This document shows positions 24,664 to 33,107 of a stretch of 64,000 nucleotides of DNA, in pieces (positions within the stretch are counted from its first letter, which is position 1; each line of letters starts with the position of its first letter). The DNA is from JABSOG01 sp965277695. Lineage in GTDB: Bacteria > Pseudomonadota > Gammaproteobacteria > Enterobacterales > Alteromonadaceae. A model generated the notes under the pieces. That model saw nothing but the letters and a program-made list of their open reading frames with translations, was not told the DNA's origin and did not search any database. The translations under genes and the position numbers were made by a program. The stretch spans positions 31,377 through 95,376 of the forward strand of contig CBDIDQ010000053.1 of the NCBI GenBank assembly GCA_965277695.1. The letters are read 5' to 3'.

Positions 24664-27600
24664 ATGACCATTGATAACTCAACCTTTGCCAAAAATGCCC
24701 GAGTGACAGCCCGAGGCAACTACACTCGTTGGCTGGCGCAGCGATTTGGCAGTATTGATTTAATGTCGACCAAAGAAGGGCAAGATAAAGTCAGCCTGAA
24801 ACAAATCTATGTGCCGATTCGGCTGGGCGTTAAAGATTTGGATGAAAACCAAATGGGCAGTGTCGAGAAGGTCGACAGTGAACCGTTACCGGGCAAAGAT
24901 GCCCGGGATATTATCGCTGCACAGCCGTTTACTGCCATCTCTGGCCGTCCTGGCAGTGGTAAAACTACTTTGACTCAGGCGCTTATTTATGAAATTTGTC
25001 ATGATGTGCAAAGTGATTTTCGTCGGGGTCTTAACGATTCAGGCAGCTTGGTTAATAAGGGCAAAGGCATTTTGCCGGTGCCGCTTATTTTACGTAACTA
25101 TCAACACGAACTAGAACAAGTAAACAGCTTTGATGAATTGCTCACTTGTTGGTGGCAAAAAGCGTTGGAAGAAGCTCAAGACAAGGACAAATACAAACAA
25201 TCAGGTTTTGATATTGAGTTGTTGGCGCAAAGTGTTGATGCTGATGGCGATAATATGCCGCTGCTGTTGATATTTGACGGTATTGATGAGGTTGGCGGGC
25301 TGGCGATGCGCAATAAGGTGTTTAAGCTGGCACAGCAGGCGATGCAAAGTGGTCATCGGGTGGTGGTGACGGGTCGACCCACCGGGTTTAATGAGATAGA
25401 AGCACCGACTGGGCTTACTAACCAAGATTGGTTATATCAGGTGCAACCGTTTAGTTTTGGCCAAATTCAAACCTTTATCAAATCATTTTATCGGGTGCTG
25501 GACGAATGGAAAGCCAAACGTATTGAAGGCATTGATCAATTTAATCAAGCGCTTAAAGACCCGCAACGACGTTATTTGCTGACCCTAGCCAGAAGGCCGA
25601 TTTTTTTGACTTTGATGTCACTGGTTCATGTTAACGACACCCAAATGCCTTATGGTCGGGCTGATTTGTATAAACGCATTATTGATTTATATTTGATGCG
25701 TCAAACCCTGCAACGTCGACTGAAAGCCAATAACCAAGGCAAAGAGATCCCCCGCTGGGACGAGCGAGAAATTCGCCGGGCATTGGGTTATTTGGCTTGG
25801 CGCAGTCAAATCAAAGCGGCAGAGGTGGAAGAAGCCAGTCATGATGAAGGTAAACGTCAGGTTATTTGGTCTAAAGAGGAACTACAAGCGGAGTTAACAG
25901 AGTTATTAGCCAGTGATGTCGGTGGTCGTTTTGAAAAAATTGATGCGACACAAGCTGATGATTTGGTGGCTTATTTTCTTTATCCGGCGGGGTTGCTGGT
26001 GGAGCCTGCCGAGCAGCAAATTCAGTTCTCCCATTTGAGCTTTCAAGAATACTTGGCAGCGGAATACTTACATGGTCGCTGTGTTAGCACAGGCTCCCGG
26101 CGCTTTATTACAGCGGTTAAACAACAACTGTTTGCCCATCTGGATAAACCCGGTTGGGATGAGGTTGGGGTATTGTTTTTTACCATTCATGCCACCTTGG
26201 GTGAGCAAAGTGAAAGCATCGCTCATTTTGAATTATTGGCGGCGTTGGATGTTTGTGTGCCAGAGCAAGCTCAGCTGCTGTTGACGATTTTTTGTGGTTA
26301 TGAATTGCCATTTAGTCAGCAACAGCGAGCCGATTGGTTGCCTTTGGCCTTGGCGGCTTGTTTGCTGCATTTTGACAGGGAATTGGCTGAAAAGCTGCCG
26401 GATATCGCTGAGATAAAAGCGGCGGGTAAAGATTTGGTGTTGAGTTTGTTTGAGGCAGACGATGCTATGGCAAGGTTGCAAGCGGTTGGGTTATCAGCAT
26501 TGCCTGAGGGTTATTATGATGAAGAGCTGACGGAATGGTTTGAACCTGTAGCAGCATACTGGGGAAAGCTTGAGGTTGATAAAAGGCAGCAATCTTTGCT
26601 TTATTTGGCAGCAGCTAGCGGTTGGTTATCAGCAAACGCCGGGATTATTGATGATGCCGTGGGGCAGGCGGCGATTAGCCAATGGGTGCATAAGCAGCAG
26701 ATTCAATATCGCCGTGATGCTGATAATCAGGTTGTAGTGTCTAATGCTGTATTTGAACTGGATGCTTTATTACCACCGGAAGGCGAGTTATTGAATAACG
26801 GATTGGCTTTGATGCCGTTGGATTTTTGGTTGCAGCAAGGTGAATGGGCTGATGAAGATTATATTTATGATACTAGTTTAGTTTCAGTGTGGTTAAGCTT
26901 ACGAGCTGAACAAAACTTGCCAGTCAGAACCCAATTAAGTGTTTATTTGTATCGGCTGTTATTAATGGTTGAACAAGTGACTAATAAAACTTTTTTATTG
27001 CAGTCGCGACAGCGGCTGAACTCGCGGTCGCGGTCGCTGTCGCTGTCGCGGTCGCGGTCGCGGTCGCGGTCGCGGTCGCTGTCGCGGTCGCGGTCGCTGT
27101 CGCGGTCGCGGTCGCGGTCGCTGTCGCGGTCGCTGTCGCGGTCGCGGTCGCTGTCGCTGTCGCTGTCGCGGTCGCGGTCGCTGTCGCTGTCGCGGTCGCG
27201 GTCGCTGTCGCTGTCGCGGTCGCTGTCGCTGTCGCGGTCGCTGTCGCGAGATTGGATCGAACAGTTTAAGTTAAACAGCGAACTTATAACACTATTAACA
27301 CAAGTTGAACGGCAATCAAAAGATTGGTCTGAAGATGATGATTTGGTCGATGCAATAGAATCCTTTTTACAACACTGCGCCGCCCGAGACTGGTTCGAAG
27401 AACAGCAAAACCAGCCCGCTCAATACCAAGACCAATCTGGAAGATTCAACCAATTCGGCCTATTCGATGCCTCAGGTATCCCGCTGACCCAGCAATCCCG
27501 CCAGTCATGGCTCGAATTAACCGCTTGGTTGAATGACGATACGGCCATTTTACAATCGGCCTTTGCTGAGGGCTTGAGCGAGCAAGATGAACAATTGTTG

Positions 27601-27768
27601 CGGGATGATTTAGCTATGTTGAATCAGCAACCTTGGTCGTTGCGTCATGCGGTTAAAACCGTGCTGGACGATTGGCCGGCAGACCAGCCGACCAAGGATT
27701 TTAGCACCGAAAGATATGCGCAGGCGTTGGAGGATGAATGCAAGCGGGTGCTTTTAATTAATAATTAA
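24664..27768 (+). CDS. NACHT NTPase with Ser-Arg/Ser-Leu repeat insert
   Basis: A 1034-residue STAND ATPase. Walker A GRPGSGKTT is at residues 94-102 and Walker B LLLIFDGIDEVGG is near 200-212. The sensor Arg block VVVTGRPTGF and the winged-helix region (FSHLSFQEYLAAEYL, about 455-470) follow. Such proteins often act as NLR-like phage sensors. The C-terminal half would be the sensor region and carries no recognised repeat family. It contains 76 residues (787-862) of alternating SR/SL dipeptides, encoded by a GC-rich hexamer satellite unlike its flanks. DWIEQFKLNSELITLL follows, with no frame loss. The gene is coupled to the KAP ATPase. An antiphage role is inferred from family and arrangement only. 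Confidence 0.85.
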   Translation: MTIDNSTFAKNARVTARGNYTRWLAQRFGSIDLMSTKEGQDKVSLKQIYVPIRLGVKDLDENQMGSVEKVDSEPLPGKDARDIIAAQPFTAISGRPGSGKTTLTQALIYEICHDVQSDFRRGLNDSGSLVNKGKGILPVPLILRNYQHELEQVNSFDELLTCWWQKALEEAQDKDKYKQSGFDIELLAQSVDADGDNMPLLLIFDGIDEVGGLAMRNKVFKLAQQAMQSGHRVVVTGRPTGFNEIEAPTGLTNQDWLYQVQPFSFGQIQTFIKSFYRVLDEWKAKRIEGIDQFNQALKDPQRRYLLTLARRPIFLTLMSLVHVNDTQMPYGRADLYKRIIDLYLMRQTLQRRLKANNQGKEIPRWDEREIRRALGYLAWRSQIKAAEVEEASHDEGKRQVIWSKEELQAELTELLASDVGGRFEKIDATQADDLVAYFLYPAGLLVEPAEQQIQFSHLSFQEYLAAEYLHGRCVSTGSRRFITAVKQQLFAHLDKPGWDEVGVLFFTIHATLGEQSESIAHFELLAALDVCVPEQAQLLLTIFCGYELPFSQQQRADWLPLALAACLLHFDRELAEKLPDIAEIKAAGKDLVLSLFEADDAMARLQAVGLSALPEGYYDEELTEWFEPVAAYWGKLEVDKRQQSLLYLAAASGWLSANAGIIDDAVGQAAISQWVHKQQIQYRRDADNQVVVSNAVFELDALLPPEGELLNNGLALMPLDFWLQQGEWADEDYIYDTSLVSVWLSLRAEQNLPVRTQLSVYLYRLLLMVEQVTNKTFLLQSRQRLNSRSRSLSLSRSRSRSRSRSLSRSRSLSRSRSRSLSRSLSRSRSLSLSLSRSRSLSLSRSRSLSLSRSLSLSRSLSRDWIEQFKLNSELITLLTQVERQSKDWSEDDDLVDAIESFLQHCAARDWFEEQQNQPAQYQDQSGRFNQFGLFDASGIPLTQQSRQSWLELTAWLNDDTAILQSAFAEGLSEQDEQLLRDDLAMLNQQPWSLRHAVKTVLDDWPADQPTKDFSTERYAQALEDECKRVLLINN
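27022..27249 (+). repeat. Hexanucleotide satellite (TCGCGG/TCGCTG)38 inside the NACHT gene
   Basis: Thirty-eight consecutive 6-bp units, all TCG followed by CGG/CGA or CTG, encode 22 Ser-Arg and 16 Ser-Leu dipeptides. The two unit types are interspersed irregularly. Unit size is a multiple of three, so expansion or contraction changes length but not frame. Confidence 0.97.
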
Positions 27769-27784
27769 CAGGTAATAATTCGTG

Positions 27785-27899
27785 GTAGGAGGGGTCGAAG
27801 TGTCGCACCAGTCCCGCCGCGATAAATGGCGTAGCCATTTCAAAATTGCGACCAACCCTTGTGCCTTCGGCACAAATCGCGCCGAGACGGCCCTCCTAC
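27785..27899. repeat. GTAGGAGGG inverted repeat, copy 1
   Basis: About 115 bp starts GTAGGAGGGGTCG and ends GACGGCCCTCCTAC, with internal GCCGCGATAAATGGCGTAGC. It lies between the convergent NACHT and DUF3108 genes. The same unit recurs at 29490-29580 and 60390-60481. The remaining AT-rich bases up to 27991 show only TTAATTATTAAT-type runs. Confidence 0.8.
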
Positions 27900-27991
27900 C
27901 TTGGTAAATTAGCAGGGATTCATGTATTGCACGATTGGTGGTTTTCAATTATTAATTATTAATTGTTAATTATAAATTGTTAACTGAACAA

Positions 27992-28795
27992 TCACCGTAC
28001 TAATTCGGTCAACTGAATATCAAACTGCTCAACACCTTCTTTGGCTTTCCAAATACGTACCAAGGCATAATCTAATTCAGGGGCGAACCAAGCGAAGGTT
28101 TGGCGTTCGCTCTTTTCGCCGTATTGGCGTTCAACTTTAATGGCTTTGATATTGCCGTAGGGTAGGGTGAGCAGTTCTTCGCCGACCACTTTGAATTTGT
28201 ATTCGCGTTCGACACCTTTGCGGTTGATAAAAAAGTAATCAAAGGTTTTGTGGCCTGCTTTTAAATCCATGTAGATTTGTTGCTGGTAGCTGATGGCGTC
28301 GAGCCAGTTTTCGTTCCAGCTGGCTTGTTTGGGTTGTTTTTTGCTCTTTTTGCGTTTTTTCTTGGTGACAATTTTTTGGTTTTCGCGGTCAAAGGTGACG
28401 TTGTAAGTGCGGTCGGGGCCGGTGCCTGAACGTTCCATTTTATAATCGAGTGGCCGAACTCGATTGTCGACGACTTTAAATGACGAGCTTTCGGTGCGTT
28501 TATCAGAAAAAATCAACCATTTGATGCTGCTTTTATAACGCAGGCGATAAAAACTGTCGAGTACAAATAACTCTCGCTCAGCGGTGCCGTGCTCTTCGCC
28601 GGCGCGAAACAGTTTGTAGCGGGCGATATAAGGAGTGAGTGCTTGTGTCAGTTGATCGGTTGTTTGGGTCGTAGTGGGTGAAACGTCAGTGTTAGCATTG
28701 GCGGTAAATGGGGTGACCAGTGACGTAGCGACCGCTACAGCAGAGAAAAGCGCAGTGGAAAATACGAACTGGGTGAGCTGTTTAATCATTGGCAT
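27992..28795 (-). CDS. DUF3108 family exported protein
   Basis: A 267-residue protein with a signal peptide-like N-terminus (MPMIKQLTQFVFSTALFSAVAVATSL) and the DUF3108 core: PYIARYKLFRAGEEHGTAERE, then YTVTFDRENQKI-like and ADGHKTFDYFFINRKGVEREY-like blocks. It is predicted to be periplasmic, of unknown function. Its start overlaps the purN stop by 14 bases, the usual arrangement of this family next to purN and purM in gammaproteobacteria. It contains a Lys-rich stretch (TKKKRKKSKKQPK). Confidence 0.88.
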   Translation of the reverse strand: MPMIKQLTQFVFSTALFSAVAVATSLVTPFTANANTDVSPTTTQTTDQLTQALTPYIARYKLFRAGEEHGTAERELFVLDSFYRLRYKSSIKWLIFSDKRTESSSFKVVDNRVRPLDYKMERSGTGPDRTYNVTFDRENQKIVTKKKRKKSKKQPKQASWNENWLDAISYQQQIYMDLKAGHKTFDYFFINRKGVEREYKFKVVGEELLTLPYGNIKAIKVERQYGEKSERQTFAWFAPELDYALVRIWKAKEGVEQFDIQLTELVR

Positions 28796-29468
28796 ATCCT
28801 GAGGGCGGTATTATTGTTGCGTCCAGTATTGCTTGTCCTTGGCTCATCGTCAACCGCTGATCGCAAAACCATTTCACTACTAGGGGATAAATCTGATGTT
28901 CTTGATGATGCACCCGCTCAGCTAACGTCTCGGCGCTGTCGTCAGCAAATACCGGTACCTTGGCCTGCAATATTACCGGACCACCATCGAGCTCTTCAGT
29001 GACAAAGTGAACACTCACCCCATGCTCCTCGTCGCCCGCATCAATCGCCCGTTGATGGGTATGTAAACCTTGGTATTTTGGCAACAATGACGGATGGATA
29101 TTGATTAATCGACCCTGAAATTCACGTACAAATGGTGGGGTTAAAATTCGCATAAAACCGGCTAATACGATTAGCTCGGGTTGGTAGTTATTAATGGTTT
29201 GTGCCAGTGCGACGTCATATTCTGCGCGACTGTCAAAGCGTTTGTGGTTGAGTTCAATGGCATCAATCTCATGGTTTTCAGCCCGAGTTAAACCATGAAC
29301 CCCAGCACGATTACTGATAACCGCAGTGACCCGACCATTGATTTTACCGGCTTCACAGGCGTCAATAATGGCTTGTAAATTACTGCCATCACCAGAGATT
29401 AATACCACGATGGCTGTTGGTGAGTTGGTTTTTTTGGTATCGGTGTTGTTGTCGGTGCTGCTGTCCAT
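28782..29468 (-). CDS. purN: Phosphoribosylglycinamide formyltransferase 1
   Basis: This is a GAR transformylase, the third step of purine synthesis, using 10-formyl-THF. Blocks are VVLISGDGSNLQAIIDACE, LAGFMRILTPPFVREFQGRLINIHPSLLPKYQGLHTH (the conserved HPSLLPK with catalytic His) and VSVHFVTEELDGGPVILQ (the catalytic Asp). I chose the ATG at 29468 (MDSSTDNN). A longer reading to 29555 would run through a dispersed repeat and is unlikely. Product 228 residues. A GTAGGAGGGG repeat separates it from purM. Confidence 0.94.
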   Translation of the reverse strand: MDSSTDNNTDTKKTNSPTAIVVLISGDGSNLQAIIDACEAGKINGRVTAVISNRAGVHGLTRAENHEIDAIELNHKRFDSRAEYDVALAQTINNYQPELIVLAGFMRILTPPFVREFQGRLINIHPSLLPKYQGLHTHQRAIDAGDEEHGVSVHFVTEELDGGPVILQAKVPVFADDSAETLAERVHHQEHQIYPLVVKWFCDQRLTMSQGQAILDATIIPPSGYAND

Positions 29469-29489
29469 GATTGTGCTCTTTGTTTTAAG

Positions 29490-29580
29490 GTAGGAGGGGC
29501 GTCTCGCCGCGATAAAGGGTGAAACCCTTTCAAAAATGTATATCTTAGCGATCAAAATCGCGGCGGGACGCCCCTCCTAC
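29490..29580. repeat. GTAGGAGGG inverted repeat, copy 2
   Basis: 91 bp with near-perfect ends, GTAGGAGGGGCGTC and GACGCCCCTCCTAC, between purM and purN. It has the CCGCGATAAA core of the family, but its right half differs from copies 1 and 3. Confidence 0.82.
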
Positions 29581-29611
29581 AAGGTAAGGAGGCATCCTCG
29601 GGGTAATAGAT

Positions 29612-30655
29612 TTAATCGTTGATTTGCACTTGCTCTTCGCCATCGGCGGCGGTTTCGATAGCACCGATATGCCAAGGGGTTTCACCGGCTTGCTTGAGGA
29701 TTTCAAGGCTTGAGGCCAAATCGTCTTGAGCCACCACCAAAATCATGCCAACGCCACAGTTAAAGGTGCGATACATTTCATGGGTGGTGATGTTGCCTTG
29801 GTCTTGTATCCAGTTGAATACAGTTGGCCATTGCCAGCTGCTGCCATCAACAATCGCTTTGCTGTTGTCTGGCAATACTCGCGGAATGTTTTCCCAAAAA
29901 CCGCCACCGGTGATGTGCGACAGGGCATGAACATCCACTTGTTTGAGTAATTCAAGCACTGGTTTGACGTAAATTTGCGTGGGTTCTAATAAATGGTCAG
30001 CCAGGGGTTTGCCGTCGAGGTTTTCGTTTAAGTCGGCTTTGCTAACTTCGATGACTTTACGAATCAGTGAGAAACCATTGGAGTGCGGACCAGAAGAGGC
30101 CAGTGCGATAAGCTGGTCACCAGCGGCCACTTTGCTGCCATCAATGATTTTGCTTTTTTCGACTACGCCAACACAAAAACCAGCAATATCGTAATCGCCT
30201 TTATGATACATGCCTGGCATTTCAGCGGTTTCGCCGCCAACTAAAGCACAGTTAGATTGTTGACAACCTTCACCGATACCCGCAACCACAGCGGTGGCAA
30301 CATCAACATCGAGTTTGTCGGTGGCATAATAATCAAGGAAGAAAAGCGGCTCAGCACCTTGAACAATCAAGTCGTTAACACACATGGCGACCAAATCAAT
30401 ACCGACAGAATCGTGACGCTCGGTATCAATGGCTAAACGCAATTTGGTACCAACCCCATCAGTACCAGCAACCAATACCGGTTCTTTATAACCCGTTGGC
30501 AGTTGGCATAGCGCACCAAATCCGCCTAAGCCGCCCATTACTTCGGGTCGATGGGTCTTTTTTACCACCCCTTTAATTTGATCAACCAAGGCGTTACCGG
30601 CATCAATATCAACGCCTGCGTCTTTATAGCTCAGTGAAGTCTGTTGCTCGCTCAC
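29612..30655 (-). CDS. purM: Phosphoribosylformylglycinamidine cyclo-ligase
   Basis: AIR synthetase, purine step five, 347 residues. Recognised by SLSYKDAGVDIDAGNALVD, VMGGLGGFGALCQLP, LVAGTDGVGTKLRLA (the ATP-binding loop) and ALVGGETAEMPGMY, with SHITGGGFWENIPRVLP near the end. It is of normal length. It precedes purN in the standard purMN order, although a repeat is inserted between them. Confidence 0.96.
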   Translation of the reverse strand: MSEQQTSLSYKDAGVDIDAGNALVDQIKGVVKKTHRPEVMGGLGGFGALCQLPTGYKEPVLVAGTDGVGTKLRLAIDTERHDSVGIDLVAMCVNDLIVQGAEPLFFLDYYATDKLDVDVATAVVAGIGEGCQQSNCALVGGETAEMPGMYHKGDYDIAGFCVGVVEKSKIIDGSKVAAGDQLIALASSGPHSNGFSLIRKVIEVSKADLNENLDGKPLADHLLEPTQIYVKPVLELLKQVDVHALSHITGGGFWENIPRVLPDNSKAIVDGSSWQWPTVFNWIQDQGNITTHEMYRTFNCGVGMILVVAQDDLASSLEILKQAGETPWHIGAIETAADGEEQVQIND

Positions 30656-30754
30656 TCATTACTCCAAATATCGTTAGGTTCAAGGCAATTTTTCACGCGG
30701 TATTTTACGTGTTTGGCGGTGTAGATGCTAGTTAATTACTGGTTGACCCCTGAA

Positions 30755-31162
30755 TTACTGTGTCGCTCCGCCAATCGCCAATTCAAAATATCTGGCGACG
30801 CTGACTTCTGGGGTTTTGGCTATCTTTTCAAAACACATGGAGGCAAAGGCAAATGATTTGCCAGCATAGTTGAGGACCACGTAAGGCGCTCCTGATGGGC
30901 TTTCATCCATAAACCATTCGCCACCAACTGTGGTTTTGAATAGTTCGCCGACAAATGCACCGAGGATACTAGAGGCGGTGAACAGGTCTTGGTCTGATAT
31001 CGGCTGCTGCATGTGCTCTACCGCTAACTTGGTTAAGACCAGATCAATGGTCGCTAGGTCTTTTTGACAAAGTGTGATGTCTTTGCCATGGGTGCCGTGC
31101 ACATAGCTGATAGCATCTAGGGCTGATTCTTTCATTAATTCATTGAGTTCTTGAGTATTCAT
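30755..31162 (-). CDS. Hypothetical cytoplasmic protein, 135 aa
   Basis: An acidic soluble protein without signal peptide or membrane segment (begins MNTQELNELMKESALDAISY). A helical first half leads to a mixed segment with GEWFMDESPSGAPYVVLNYA. I do not recognise the family. It lies between purM and cmoB, all on the minus strand, with 47- and 99-bp gaps, so it probably has its own promoter. Codon use looks like the neighbours, which favours a real gene. Confidence 0.65.
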   Translation of the reverse strand: MNTQELNELMKESALDAISYVHGTHGKDITLCQKDLATIDLVLTKLAVEHMQQPISDQDLFTASSILGAFVGELFKTTVGGEWFMDESPSGAPYVVLNYAGKSFAFASMCFEKIAKTPEVSVARYFELAIGGATQ

Positions 31163-31209
31163 GGTGTTTGACCTTTATCTCGTCATCGTTGTTTTATTTA
31201 TTAGAAGCT

Positions 31210-32175
31210 TTATTTATTTGCAATCATTATTGCTCGCAGTGGTGCCGGATAACCTTCGATGGTTTTGCTGTTATCTTGCGGGTCAAGAAACTGCTCCAGC
31301 GATTCGTTGTCCATCCAGTCAGTTTCACGTTGCTCTTCTAGCGAAGTCTGGTCCATATTGACCAGTCGAATATTTTTAAAACCGACTTTTTTCATCCACA
31401 CCGTTAATGCCGCAACGCTGGGAATAAACCATACGTTACGCATTTTGGCATAACGATCACCCGGCAGTAAAACATCATTTTCGTCACCTTCAATGACTAG
31501 GGTCTCTAGCACTAGCTCACCACCGGGTTTAAGTTGCGCTTTTAGTTGATGCAAAAAGTCGATGGGCGAACGCCGATGATACAACACGCCCATAGAAAAT
31601 ACGGTGTCAAAGGCATTTAATTCAGGTAACTGTTCAATGCCTAATGGCAACAGGTGAATATTTGGATCGGGATTAAAGTGTTTGATTGCCCAAAATTGGC
31701 TGAGAAATAATTGACTCGGATCAACACCAACGACAAATTCGGCTTGTTCACCGAGCATTCGCCACAGATGATAACCACTGCCACAACCGACATCTAACAC
31801 ATAGCGGTTTTTCAGCGGCGAGATGTGTTCGATCAGCCGATCCCATTTCCAGTCTGAGCGCCATTCTGTATCAATATGAATATCATGAAGATAAAACGGG
31901 CCTTTGCGCCAAGGTTTGAATTTCATCAGTAGGTTGATGATCTGCTGACGTTGCCCGTCGCTGATATCTTCAGCTTTACCAAAAGCCACTTTGTCGTTGA
32001 TTTCAATGTGGTTGATGGTGGTTTTGGGTAGATGCTCTAAAGTGCGTTGCCATTGGTAAAAATCACCGTGCAACGATTCTTGATACCATTGATTAAGCTG
32101 AGCCGGAGCCGTTTGCAACCACGGACTGAGCTGGTTTTGGGCGATGGCACTGTAAAATTGATTAAAATATTTCAT
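31210..32175 (-). CDS. cmoB: tRNA U34 carboxymethyltransferase
   Basis: A 321-residue SAM-fold enzyme that transfers the carboxymethyl group of carboxy-SAM to hydroxyuridine 34 of tRNA, making cmo5U. Blocks are FKPWRKGPFYLHDIHIDTEWRSDWKWDR and YVLDVGCGSGYHLWRMLGE (cofactor site), with GVLYHRRSPIDFL. It overlaps cmoA by 4 bp, so the two are translationally coupled. Confidence 0.96.
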   Translation of the reverse strand: MKYFNQFYSAIAQNQLSPWLQTAPAQLNQWYQESLHGDFYQWQRTLEHLPKTTINHIEINDKVAFGKAEDISDGQRQQIINLLMKFKPWRKGPFYLHDIHIDTEWRSDWKWDRLIEHISPLKNRYVLDVGCGSGYHLWRMLGEQAEFVVGVDPSQLFLSQFWAIKHFNPDPNIHLLPLGIEQLPELNAFDTVFSMGVLYHRRSPIDFLHQLKAQLKPGGELVLETLVIEGDENDVLLPGDRYAKMRNVWFIPSVAALTVWMKKVGFKNIRLVNMDQTSLEEQRETDWMDNESLEQFLDPQDNSKTIEGYPAPLRAIMIANK

Positions 32176-32918
32176 GATTGTTGGCTTTTAATGGCAAAGA
32201 GTGAGCAGAAGTTAAAACATTGGTACCAGGTTTGGCTATGAGCAAATCCGGCGTCTTTAAGCAGTTGATGATTGTCGGGCAAACTAGATGGCTGCATCAC
32301 GTTTTCAAGCGCCGAACGTTTTTGGCTGATCTCCAACTCGCTATAACCATTCACCCGCTTAAAGTGATGGTGCAGGTCAACCAGCATATCATCGCAAAGA
32401 TCGTCGACAGCCCGTACTTTTTCAGATAATACCAGCATTCCGCCGGGTTTTAGTCCACGACAAATTTTGCTCAGCAAGTTCAAACGTTGCTCCGGTGGAA
32501 TAAATTGCAAGGTAAAATTGAGCACGACAAATGAAGCGTTGCTGATGTCCGTTTGTTGAATATCGCCTAATACCACTTCGACCGGCAGACGAGATTTAAA
32601 CGCGTTAACGTGAATTTGACAGCGCTCCACCATGTCTGGCGAATTATCGACCGCAATGATTTTGCCGTCATCAGTATCGAGCGAATGTCGAATTGATGAG
32701 GTGGCTGCGCCTAATGAACAGCCTAAGTCATAGATAGTTGAACCCGGTTGATGGCTGCGTTTGGCCAATTGGCCGATAGTGCTGATAATGGTGCTGTAGC
32801 CGGGCACCGAACGTTGGATCATGTCGGGGAAAACTTCAACCACCGATTTGTCAAAAGTGAAATCGGCAAGGCTGTCATGTTCGGTGGCGTAAATATTGTC
32901 CGTATTGGCGCTTTTCAT
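32172..32918 (-). CDS. cmoA: Carboxy-S-adenosyl-L-methionine synthase
   Basis: A 248-residue enzyme converting SAM and prephenate to carboxy-SAM for CmoB. Typical blocks are FDKSVVEVFPDMIQRSVPGY near the N-terminus, IYDLGCSLGAATSSIRH (cofactor site) and FVVLNFTLQFIPPEQR. It is first in the cmoAB operon. The 189-bp gap to the divergent MATE gene holds both promoters; no clear element could be assigned. Confidence 0.96.
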   Translation of the reverse strand: MKSANTDNIYATEHDSLADFTFDKSVVEVFPDMIQRSVPGYSTIISTIGQLAKRSHQPGSTIYDLGCSLGAATSSIRHSLDTDDGKIIAVDNSPDMVERCQIHVNAFKSRLPVEVVLGDIQQTDISNASFVVLNFTLQFIPPEQRLNLLSKICRGLKPGGMLVLSEKVRAVDDLCDDMLVDLHHHFKRVNGYSELEISQKRSALENVMQPSSLPDNHQLLKDAGFAHSQTWYQCFNFCSLFAIKSQQS

Positions 32919-33107
32919 CAGGTAGTTCGGCTGGCTTTTACTTAAGTGAGTGACGGGCGATTATGCCACAGTTGATGAGTGGGCAAAAGTCCAAATTGAT
33001 TGGCGCTATTCCTTTTATTCACCGCGAAACGATGCATTTGCCAGCAATAACGATTACACTGCCCGCTATCGCATTCATCCTCCGTTTAATAAGTAGATCT
33101 TAATTTA

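Noticed and set aside
27022..27249. The hexamer array as a CRISPR or DNA-binding repeat array
   Set aside because: Units are 6 bp without spacers and read cleanly in the NACHT frame, so it is a coding satellite.
29469..29555. Longer N-terminus for PurN
   Set aside because: The extension is encoded by a dispersed repeat and is absent from the family; the ATG at 29468 was used.
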